From positions 126,063 to 190,062 of the forward strand of contig UCIA01000003.1 of NCBI GenBank assembly GCA_900472295.1: a DNA stretch of 64,000 nucleotides. The letters run 5' to 3'. The DNA is from Hyphomicrobiales bacterium (lineage in GTDB: Bacteria; Pseudomonadota; Alphaproteobacteria; Rhizobiales; Rhizobiaceae). Of the stretch, positions 56,252 through 64,000 are shown piece by piece; the stretch's first letter is position 1; each line of letters starts with the position of its first letter. The notes below the pieces were generated by a model. The model ran no database searches and had not been told where the DNA came from. It saw only the letters and a list, made by a program, of their open reading frames with translations. The position numbers and the translations under genes were made by a program.

Positions 56252-56464
56252 TGCGAGATTCCGGCCGCCCGTGGCAGTTGCGGCGTTTGCCGGCCTATTG
56301 CGCCTGCCGGCCCAAGTAAATGATGTCAAAGCCGAAAATTGTTGTGCCTCAGGGCATTTTCAGGGGCAAAGAAAGGTCGCACTTGCGAGGTCTTGACGCT
56401 ATAGAGGCCTGTCGTTTCGAACCATATCCAGGCCGCCAGGGCGGCATCTCAAGGGAAAAGAAAC

Positions 56465-57763
<1,299 letters not shown>

Positions 57764-57838
57764 TTTTCTGAAGCCTTTCCGGGCATCGCGGCCGATTTGC
57801 GGGGGCCGGCGCGGAAACAAATACAGGTCGACTGAAGC

Positions 57839-59491
57839 ATGGCAGATTTCGTTGCTGTTCTGAAAAAGGCGCTCGACAAGCATGGCGAGCCGGCGCTCGA
57901 CGTGCGCACGCGGACTTATGAGGGCGCGCGTGCCGCGCTGGTCAAGAAACTCGCGGAATTTTCGCCGCCGCTGCCTGCCGACGTTATCTCCAAGCAGAAA
58001 CGCTCGTTGGAAGACGCCATCACAAGCGTCGAGCGCGACTATGCCAGGGCGGCGCCGGCATCCGATCCGCTGGCCGAGCTGGAGCACATCTTCTCCTCCA
58101 TCGACCGCAACAAGAACCAGTCCAGCCATGTCAAGCCGCCAGTAAAGACCGAGCCGGCATGGCCGGCGAAGCCGGTGGTGCAATCGCAGCCGGCGGCCAA
58201 GACGGAGCCGAGATGGCAGAGACCGGCGCCGACACCGCCGCCGCCTGCTGCGCGCGCAGAAACCATCAACAAGCAAGCCGTGGAGCTGGACGCCGAAGAC
58301 GACAGCGCCGATGTCTTTGCCAATGACGAGCAGCCGGCCGCGGACACGTTCCAGCGGCTTCGCCCGGCCGAACGCAAACGCAGCTATGGCGGGCTGATCG
58401 CCGCTGTCGCCGCCTTGCTGGTGGTCGCCGGCGGCGGCTATGGCATCTGGCTGAACAAGGATGCGTTCGGTTCGATGCTCGGCCTTGGCGGCGACACCAA
58501 AACGGTCTCGACCGAACCGCTGGTAAAGCCGGCGCCGGGCAAGCCCGCGGCTGAAGCCCCGGCGCCTGCCGCTGCTGGCGAGGGGACGAAATTCACCCAG
58601 CGTCTGTCGCCTGAAGGCGGCGAGACCGATCCCGGTCCCGCGGCAGGCCAAAGTGGCATTGGCGAGGGCGAATCCGTCGCCGCGCTGACCACCCAGCCGC
58701 CTGCTGCTCCCGCACCGGCCGCAGCGCCTGCGGCTGCGACCCCGCCGGCCGGTGATGCCGCGGCCACCGCGGCACCCGCCACGCCGGCGCCCGACGCTAC
58801 CGGTACGCCACCAGCTACCCCGCCCGCCGATGGCGCTGCCCCGGCAGCGCCGGCTGATGCCGCCGCCACTCCGGCGGCGCCCGCGACCGGCACGCCACCC
58901 GCGGCGCCGACGGCAGCCGCCCCTGAACCCACGCTGGCGGTGGGCCAGAAGGCGATCTTCTACGAGGAGCGCACCTCCACCGCGCAAGGCTCGGCCGAAC
59001 CCGGCAACATCGTCTGGTCGCTGGTGCAGGAATCGCCCGGTGGCGACCTGCCGCCCGAGCCGGCGATCCGCGCCGAGGCGACCATTCCCGGCAAGAATAT
59101 CCAGCTGCGCATGACCATCCGCCGCAACACCGACCAGACTCTGCCGGCCAGCCACATCATCGAGATGATCTTCCTGACGCCCGAGGGCTTTGACGGCGGA
59201 GGCGTCGACAACATCCTGCGCGTCGCCATGAAGAGCTCCGAACAGGATGCCGGCAGCCCGCTGATCGGCATTCCCGCCAAGATCGCCGACGGCTTCTTCC
59301 TGGTGGCGCTCAACGACACCAAGGCCGACGAGGACGCCAATCTGACCTTGCTCCGCGGACAGGACTGGATCGACGTGCCAGTGGTCTACAAGACCGGCCG
59401 CCGCGCGCTGCTGACCATGGAAAAGGGCATCCCCGGCGAGAAGGTGTTCGACGAGGCGCTGAAGGCCTGGCAGGCGAAGACGGCGGGCTGA
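57839..59491 (+). CDS. Conserved membrane protein of unknown function with Pro/Ala-rich linker
   Basis: The 550-residue protein has a soluble N-terminal domain (about 1-85, FVAVLKKALDKHGEPALDVR), a Pro-rich stretch, a membrane helix near 182-204 (GGLIAAVAALLVVAGGGYGI), a Pro/Ala/Thr-rich linker of about 150 residues, and a globular C-terminal domain (FYEERTSTAQGSAEPGNIVW to the end). The last domain probably lies in the periplasm. No known family recognised. It stands between purA and ccdAB, with a normal RBS-like region. Such proteins occur in Rhizobiales as hypotheticals. Confidence 0.75.
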   Translation: MADFVAVLKKALDKHGEPALDVRTRTYEGARAALVKKLAEFSPPLPADVISKQKRSLEDAITSVERDYARAAPASDPLAELEHIFSSIDRNKNQSSHVKPPVKTEPAWPAKPVVQSQPAAKTEPRWQRPAPTPPPPAARAETINKQAVELDAEDDSADVFANDEQPAADTFQRLRPAERKRSYGGLIAAVAALLVVAGGGYGIWLNKDAFGSMLGLGGDTKTVSTEPLVKPAPGKPAAEAPAPAAAGEGTKFTQRLSPEGGETDPGPAAGQSGIGEGESVAALTTQPPAAPAPAAAPAAATPPAGDAAATAAPATPAPDATGTPPATPPADGAAPAAPADAAATPAAPATGTPPAAPTAAAPEPTLAVGQKAIFYEERTSTAQGSAEPGNIVWSLVQESPGGDLPPEPAIRAEATIPGKNIQLRMTIRRNTDQTLPASHIIEMIFLTPEGFDGGGVDNILRVAMKSSEQDAGSPLIGIPAKIADGFFLVALNDTKADEDANLTLLRGQDWIDVPVVYKTGRRALLTMEKGIPGEKVFDEALKAWQAKTAG

Positions 59492-59519
59492 GAAAGACCG
59501 TCGTAGCTGCCGCCTTTGC

Positions 59520-59819
59520 TCAGAAGCCCTGAAACAGCATGTCGAGCGCGGCGACGATGTCGTCGTGATGCTTCGTGAGGTTTAGCCGGCTTTCACCCAA
59601 TTCGCTTGCCGGAACGGTGGCGATCAGGTGTGTGGCCATGACCAGCTTGCGGCCGCTGATCTCGAAGATTGGATGAAGCTTTCGCATCGGCGGCGGCACC
59701 GTTGCGACCGGCAGAAGCGGGACGACCACCCGCGTCTTGAAATTGTCGAGCAGGTCGGATTGGACGTCGAGCAAATAGTTGCCTTCGACGCGGCCGGCGA
59801 AGACATCGTAGCGGGCCAT
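59520..59819 (-). CDS. ccdB: CcdB-type gyrase toxin
   Basis: The 99-residue protein (MARYDVFAGRVEGNYLLDVQ, then LLDNFKTRVVVPLLP and LNLTKHHDDIVAALDMLFQGF) matches CcdB in length and pattern, with the conserved VVPL and the final Gly-Phe/Ile-like end. CcdB poisons DNA gyrase. Its ATG overlaps the ccdA stop (TGATG). The toxin may be active or tamed; the C-terminal residues needed for gyrase binding appear kept. Confidence 0.88.
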   Translation of the reverse strand: MARYDVFAGRVEGNYLLDVQSDLLDNFKTRVVVPLLPVATVPPPMRKLHPIFEISGRKLVMATHLIATVPASELGESRLNLTKHHDDIVAALDMLFQGF

Positions 59820-60061
59820 CAGAACTGCCGATACTCTTCCAACGGGATGCCGGTCTTCTCGACATAGTCGTTCCACGCATCCATCGTGGCGCGGTTCTCA
59901 AGTTTCCACAGTCGCGTTTTTTCAGCCGCGACCGCCTCGGCAATGCCGGCTTCCGCGGCGCGGGAGACATTTACGTCGAGCCCCTTGGCTTCCCTCATGA
60001 GGTTTGAATCGATCGACAAATTTGCTGGCTGACGGATCGCATTCAAGGCAATCTTACGCAT
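59819..60061 (-). CDS. ccdA: CcdA-type antitoxin
   Basis: The 80-residue protein has an N-terminal ribbon-helix-helix (QPANLSIDSNLMREAKGLDV) and a C-terminal segment that wraps the toxin (WKLENRATMDAWNDYVEKTG). ATG 60061 is chosen; the upstream ATG (60097) lies within the operator palindrome. It autoregulates with CcdB by binding that palindrome. Confidence 0.88.
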   Translation of the reverse strand: MRKIALNAIRQPANLSIDSNLMREAKGLDVNVSRAAEAGIAEAVAAEKTRLWKLENRATMDAWNDYVEKTGIPLEEYRQF

Positions 60062-60076
60062 AATAGCCTCCGCAAC

Positions 60077-60097
60077 ATGCGCATAATGTATGCGCAT
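60077..60097 (-). promoter_or_regulatory. ccdAB operator palindrome with overlapping -10
   Basis: ATGCGCATA (60077-60085) and TATGCGCAT (60089-60097) form a perfect inverted repeat with a 3-base spacer. On the minus strand TTGCCT followed after 17 bp by TACATT overlaps it, so binding would block RNA polymerase. Confidence 0.78.
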
Positions 60098-60139
60098 TTC
60101 GGCGTGGAGGCAATAATCGTGCGATGCTGATTGGAAGGG

Positions 60140-61960
60140 CTAGCCCTCCATCTCTTCACGCAGCATTTCCAGTTCCAGCCACTCTTCCTCGAGCGCTGCC
60201 AGCGTGACGCGTTCCTTGTCGAGGGCGGCGATGGTCTTCTGGAACGAGGCAGGGTCGCGCTCGTAATAGGCGGGGTCGGCGATGTTGTTCTCCAGCCGCG
60301 AGATCGAGGCCGTCACCGCCTCGATTTTCTTGGGCAGCGATTCCAGCGCGAATTTCTGCTTGAACGACAGTTTCTTCGCGGGCCCTTTGGGAGCGGCCGC
60401 CTCTGCTTTGGGTGCGGCCGGCATGTCGCCGGCTTCGGCCTTGGCGCGGGCCTTGCGGTCGTCGAGCCTTGTGCCGCCGCGCTGCGCCAGCATGTCGGAA
60501 TAGCCGCCGGCATATTCGATCCAGCGGCCATCGCCATCCGGCGCGATCAGGCTTGTCACGGTGCGGTCGAGGAAATCGCGGTCGTGGCTGACCAGGATGA
60601 CGGTGCCGGCAAAGCCGGCGACCAGTTCCTGCAGCAGCTCCAGCGTCTCCATGTCGAGGTCGTTGGTCGGCTCATCAAGCACCAGAAGGTTCGCGGGCCG
60701 GGCAAGCACGCGGGCCAGGATCAGCCGCGCCCGCTCGCCGCCGGACAACTCACGCACCGGCGTGCGCGCCTGTTCCGGCTTGAACAGGAAATCCTTCATG
60801 TATGAGACGACATGGCGCTGCTCGCCATTGATGACGAGGTTCTCGCCGCGCCCGTCGGTGAGATATTGCGCCAGTGTCTCGGCCGGATCGACTGCCTCGC
60901 GCTTCTGGTCGAGCGTGGCGATCTCCAGATTGGTGCCGAGCCGAATCGAGCCGGCATCCGGTTTCAATTCACCGGTCAGCATCTTCAACAGCGTTGTCTT
61001 GCCGGCGCCGTTCGGCCCGACCAGGCCGACGCGATCGCCGCGCTGGATACGGGTCGAAAAGCCCTTGACCACGGTGAGATCGCCAAAACTCTTTTCGATG
61101 TTCTTGGCTTCGATCACCAGCTTGCCGGATTCGGCGGCCTCGCTGGCCACCATGGTTGCCGTGCCCTCAGCGCCGCGATGGCCGCGAAAATCCTTGCGCA
61201 TGGTCTGCAATTCGCCGAGGCGGCGCATGTTGCGCTTGCGCCGCGCGGTCACGCCATAGCGCAGCCAGTGCTCCTCGCGCACGATCTGGCGGCCGAGCTT
61301 GTGCTGCTCGCGCTCTTCCTCTTCCAGCACAAGGTCGCGCCATTCCTCGAAATGGCCAAAGCCCTTGTCGAGGCGGCGGGTCTGGCCGCGGTCGAGCCAG
61401 ACGGTGGCGCGCGAGACGCGCTCGAGGAAGCGACGGTCATGCGAGATGACGATCAGCGCCGAAGATGTCCGGACAAGCTCCTCTTCCAGCCATTCGATGA
61501 CAGACAAATCGAGATGGTTCGTCGGCTCATCAAGCAGCAAGATGTCCGGCTCCGGCGCCATCACGCGGGCAAGCGCGGCGCGGCGCGCCTCGCCACCGGA
61601 GAGGTCGTTGGGGCTTTCCGTGCCGGCGAGGCCGAGATGCTCCATCAGATAGGTGGCGCGGTACGGGTCGTCGGCCGGCCCGAGCCCCGCTTCGACATAG
61701 GCGCGCACATTGGCAAAACCCTCCATGTCGGGCATTTGCGGGAGATAGCGCACCGTTGCCGAAGGCTGGCGGAAGACTTCACCGTCTTGCGGTTCGATCA
61801 TCCCGGCGGCGATCTTCAGCAATGTCGATTTGCCGGAGCCGTTGCGGCCGACGAGCGCGATCTTGTCGCCGGCGGATGCGGTGAGTTCGGCGCCATCGAG
61901 CAGTGGCGTGCCGCCAAAAGTCAGTTTTATGCCGTCGAGATTGAGAAGAGGCGGGGCCAT
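60140..61960 (-). CDS. ABC-F family ATPase (Uup-like)
   Basis: The 606-residue soluble protein has two ATPase domains: Walker A GRNGSGKSTLLK with LSGGEARRAALARVM and Walker A GPNGAGKTTLLK with LSGGERARLILARVL, plus a coiled coil at the C-terminus. ABC-F proteins act on ribosomes or, in the Uup group, in DNA/ribosome quality control. ATG 61960 is one base after the thiamine pyrophosphokinase stop, so the two genes are translationally coupled. Confidence 0.92.
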   Translation of the reverse strand: MAPPLLNLDGIKLTFGGTPLLDGAELTASAGDKIALVGRNGSGKSTLLKIAAGMIEPQDGEVFRQPSATVRYLPQMPDMEGFANVRAYVEAGLGPADDPYRATYLMEHLGLAGTESPNDLSGGEARRAALARVMAPEPDILLLDEPTNHLDLSVIEWLEEELVRTSSALIVISHDRRFLERVSRATVWLDRGQTRRLDKGFGHFEEWRDLVLEEEEREQHKLGRQIVREEHWLRYGVTARRKRNMRRLGELQTMRKDFRGHRGAEGTATMVASEAAESGKLVIEAKNIEKSFGDLTVVKGFSTRIQRGDRVGLVGPNGAGKTTLLKMLTGELKPDAGSIRLGTNLEIATLDQKREAVDPAETLAQYLTDGRGENLVINGEQRHVVSYMKDFLFKPEQARTPVRELSGGERARLILARVLARPANLLVLDEPTNDLDMETLELLQELVAGFAGTVILVSHDRDFLDRTVTSLIAPDGDGRWIEYAGGYSDMLAQRGGTRLDDRKARAKAEAGDMPAAPKAEAAAPKGPAKKLSFKQKFALESLPKKIEAVTASISRLENNIADPAYYERDPASFQKTIAALDKERVTLAALEEEWLELEMLREEMEG

Positions 61961-61961
61961 G

Positions 61962-62621
61962 TCAACTTTCAGGCAATGGGTAGGGATGGGCGAGCAGCAG
62001 CGCACGGCCGTCGCCCAGCGCGATTTCGAGGTGGCCGCCGGTCTTGCCGGACTTGACCTCGTTGGAGATGGTCAGTGACGAGCCAAAGGTGACCTCGACA
62101 TGGTCGAGCGGCCATTTCGCGCCGGACACGGTGAGGCCAGACAGATCGGAGAAGCCGAGCACCGAAAACAGCGTGCCGTCGGCATAGTCGAATCCGGTAT
62201 TGCCCGGCTGCAAGGGCACGCCTTCCTGCGCTCCGCTGGTCAACAGCACCTTTGTGCCTGTCTCTGCAAGCCGCAGGCTGAGCGCCAGATGTAGGAAGGC
62301 GTGGTCGGCGCGCCTGCCGCCGAAAGCGCCGGCCAGCACCAGGCTGGTGGCGCCACGGTCCAATGCTGCCGCAATGGCCAGTTCACCGTCGGTCTTGTCT
62401 TTTTCGGGCGGAAATGTCTGACGCGGCACGGCGGCGAGATCGGCGGGCAAATCCGCCGGTACGGAATCGAAATCGCCGACCCACAGTTCGGGCATCAGGC
62501 CGAGCAGGCGGGCATGGCCGATGCCGGCGTCGGCGGCAATGACGCGCGTGCCCTCGACCTGGCGGTCGAGCCGCGGCGTGCGGATGAGATCGCCGCCAAG
62601 CAGGATGGTGAATGTGCTCAT
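61962..62621 (-). CDS. Thiamine pyrophosphokinase (diphosphokinase)
   Basis: The 219-residue enzyme has the motifs [39 protein letters not shown] and [14 protein letters not shown], all conserved in TPK. It phosphorylates thiamine to TPP. It lies divergent from the TPP-riboswitch-controlled thiB, so salvage of imported thiamine is grouped here. Confidence 0.94.
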   Translation of the reverse strand: MSTFTILLGGDLIRTPRLDRQVEGTRVIAADAGIGHARLLGLMPELWVGDFDSVPADLPADLAAVPRQTFPPEKDKTDGELAIAAALDRGATSLVLAGAFGGRRADHAFLHLALSLRLAETGTKVLLTSGAQEGVPLQPGNTGFDYADGTLFSVLGFSDLSGLTVSGAKWPLDHVEVTFGSSLTISNEVKSGKTGGHLEIALGDGRALLLAHPYPLPES

Positions 62622-62686
62622 ATTGCGAGGGCCTTACCAGCCCGGCACGGGAAACGGAAGGCCGAGCGGCGCTGGCCCTTTTGTTG

Positions 62687-62758
62687 GAGCATGATCTCCG
62701 GACAAAACGGTTCCCGTTTGTCCGAGAAAACCGGTTCCCACTTTTCGGGATCATGCTC
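62687..62758. repeat. Palindromic intergenic repeat upstream of thiB
   Basis: GAGCATGATC (62687-62696) and GATCATGCTC (62749-62758) are perfect arms, with an inner stem CGGACAAAAC/GTTTGTCCG and AAAACCGGTTCCCACTTTTC. This is the rhizobial repeat type commonly found between genes. Confidence 0.8.
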
Positions 62759-62772
62759 TGGCAAACTTCCAC

Positions 62773-62801
62773 TTGCGTGGCACCTTGGCCGGGCCTATGT
62801 G
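62773..62801 (+). promoter_or_regulatory. Predicted promoter of the thiB transcript
   Basis: TTGCGT (62773-62778) and TATGTG (62796-62801) are separated by 17 bp, giving a start near 62808, just before the riboswitch. Confidence 0.6.
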
Positions 62802-62808
62802 TCGAAAC

Positions 62809-62912
62809 GCTCTAACGGGGTGCCGGACGCGATCTTCGCGGACCGGCTGAGAGGCAGTCTCGCCAACCCGCTGAACCTGATCCGGTTTGTACCGGCGGAG
62901 GGATTAGACGCT
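62809..62912 (+). ncRNA. TPP riboswitch (THI box)
   Basis: The aptamer signature is present: ACGGGGTGCC, GGCTGAGAG, ACCCGCTGAACCTGATCCGG and the closing TACCGGCGGAGGGATTAG. It is in the leader of the thiamine-uptake gene thiB. TPP binding should reduce expression, probably through sequestering of the thiB RBS because CGCCTC (62926-62931) can pair with GAGGCG (62955-62960) at the Shine-Dalgarno; no T-run terminator is seen. Confidence 0.95.
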
Positions 62913-62963
62913 TCGGACAGCCCGACGCCTCAATTCCTTTCAACACGAATGAAGGAGGCGCCT

Positions 62964-63971
62964 ATGCGCATGTTTTTGTCCCGTCTTGTCCCAGCCCTGG
63001 GTGTTGCTGTTTCGATTCTGACGAGCCCTGCGTCCGCGCAGGACAAACTCACCGTCTATACCTATGAGAGCTTTACCGCCGAGTGGGGTCCGGGTCCGCT
63101 GGTGAAGAAGGAATTCGAGGCCGAATGCGGCTGCAGCGTCGACTTCGTCTCGGTCGCCGACGGCGTCGCACTGCTCAACCGGGTCAAGCTCGAAGGGGCG
63201 TCGACCAAGGCCGATATCGTGCTTGGCCTCGACACCAATCTGACCGCCGAAGCCAAGGCTTCCGGCCTGTTTGTCCCGCATGGCCCGGTGGCTGAAAACA
63301 ACGTGCCGGGCGGCTGGAGCGACGATGTTTTTGTTCCCTACGACTACGGCTATTTCGCCGTCGTCTACGACACCGAAAAGCTGAAGAACCCGCCCAAGAG
63401 CCTGAAGGACCTCGTCGAGGGCGACGCCACCGACAAGATCGTCATCCAGGATCCGCGGACGTCGACGCCGGGTCTCGGGCTGCTGCTCTGGGTCAAATCG
63501 GTCTATGGCGACAAGGCGCCGGAAGCCTGGGCGAAGCTCAAGCCGAAAGTGCTGACGGTGACGCCGGGCTGGAGCGAGGCCTACGGCCTGTTCACCAAGG
63601 GCGAGGCGCCGATGGTGCTGTCCTACACGACATCGCCTGCCTACCACATTGTCGCCGAGAACACCGAGCGCTACCAGGCGGCGTCTTTCGAGGAAGGCGA
63701 GTATCTGCAGATCGAGGTTGCCGGCATCACAACGACCGGCGCGAAGAACCCGCTGGCGGCAAAATTTCTGGCCTTCATGACCGGGCCGAAATTCCAGAAT
63801 GTCATTCCGGAGACCAACTGGATGTTCCCGGCGGGCAAAACCGACAAGCCGCTCAACCCGGCCTTCGACAGGCTGGTCAAGCCGGCGAAGACGCTGTTGT
63901 TCAGTCCGGAAGAGGTTGCGGCCAATCGCAAGGCCTGGGTGGATGAGTGGCTGGAAGTGATGAGCAAATGA
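62964..63971 (+). CDS. thiB: Thiamine ABC transporter substrate-binding protein
   Basis: The 335-residue periplasmic protein has a signal peptide ending at ASA and begins [18 protein letters not shown], with [16 protein letters not shown] and [16 protein letters not shown], all features of ThiB. GAAGGAGG precedes ATG 62964. A TPP riboswitch upstream confirms the substrate. thiP and thiQ would be expected after the window edge. Confidence 0.95.
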   Translation: MRMFLSRLVPALGVAVSILTSPASAQDKLTVYTYESFTAEWGPGPLVKKEFEAECGCSVDFVSVADGVALLNRVKLEGASTKADIVLGLDTNLTAEAKASGLFVPHGPVAENNVPGGWSDDVFVPYDYGYFAVVYDTEKLKNPPKSLKDLVEGDATDKIVIQDPRTSTPGLGLLLWVKSVYGDKAPEAWAKLKPKVLTVTPGWSEAYGLFTKGEAPMVLSYTTSPAYHIVAENTERYQAASFEEGEYLQIEVAGITTTGAKNPLAAKFLAFMTGPKFQNVIPETNWMFPAGKTDKPLNPAFDRLVKPAKTLLFSPEEVAANRKAWVDEWLEVMSK

Positions 63972-64000
63972 GCGCGCTCTTCACCCTCCCCCTTGTGGGG

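Noticed and set aside
63968..64000. A thiP start (ATG overlapping the thiB stop) at the window end
   Set aside because: Only eleven codons are visible, and the sequence CACCCTCCCCCTTGTGGGG is a common rhizobial intergenic repeat phrase, so a repeat after thiB is as likely as a coding start.

Overview
The window is one contiguous piece of chromosomal, high-GC alphaproteobacterial DNA, most likely Rhizobiales and probably Mesorhizobium or a close relative. The evidence is 6S RNA next to the 5-formyl-THF cyclo-ligase gene, the alphaproteobacterial serC leader RNA, a CtrA-degradation adaptor gene (rcdA) with CtrA-type boxes, Omp25/31-type porins, the ybgC-tolQRAB-pal-cpoB-tilS-ftsH order, and several families of rhizobial palindromic intergenic repeats. 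No rRNA, tRNA, CRISPR array, prophage or complete insertion sequence was found. The content is mainly housekeeping genes with small accessory insertions.

Layout. 1-8.7 kb: partial GNAT gene, divergent LysR/MFS pair, MoxR ATPase, 6S RNA plus cyclo-ligase, a wrecked BrnT toxin beside an intact HTH antitoxin, YmdB-like phosphoesterase, TerC, and an ArsR-controlled SRPBCC/VOC operon. 8.9-20.1 kb: YebC, RDD protein and SelW-like protein, a TetR/NmrA/DUF1772 locus, ribosomal protein L31, an ABC exporter, M32 carboxypeptidase, and a MotA/TolQ-like plus MotB/OmpA-like pair that is not in a flagellar locus. 20.2-28 kb: hemolysin III protein, inositol monophosphatase, EF-P, Sel1-repeat and ThiE-like proteins, a DMT transporter with an Lrp regulator, GNAT and TSUP proteins. 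28-32 kb: a putative sRNA, rcdA, then ruvC-ruvAB interrupted by an AbrB/PIN toxin-antitoxin pair. 32-44.4 kb: phosphoesterase, GH5 glycosidase, and the Tol-Pal envelope cluster followed by tilS and ftsH. 44.4-52.3 kb: HxlR-SDR-imine-reductase-like locus, two secreted Cys-repeat paralogues, glmM, two outer-membrane proteins. 52.3-64 kb: serC-serA with its leader RNA, DMT transporter, purA, an unknown membrane protein, ccdAB, an ABC-F ATPase, thiamine pyrophosphokinase, and a TPP-riboswitch-controlled thiB.

How the parts fit together. Envelope maintenance is prominent: Tol-Pal, GlmM, porins and the non-flagellar proton channel pair. Cell-cycle control is suggested by four exact TTAA-N7-TTAA boxes, at rcdA, at the putative sRNA and at both porins. 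Thiamine supply is grouped at the right end (riboswitch, thiB, pyrophosphokinase). Three toxin-antitoxin loci are present, one of them decayed. The least explained items are the Cys-repeat protein pair, the MotA/MotB-like pair, the CtrA-box-associated sRNA, and a palindromic element bounded by a 15-bp duplication of a gene end.
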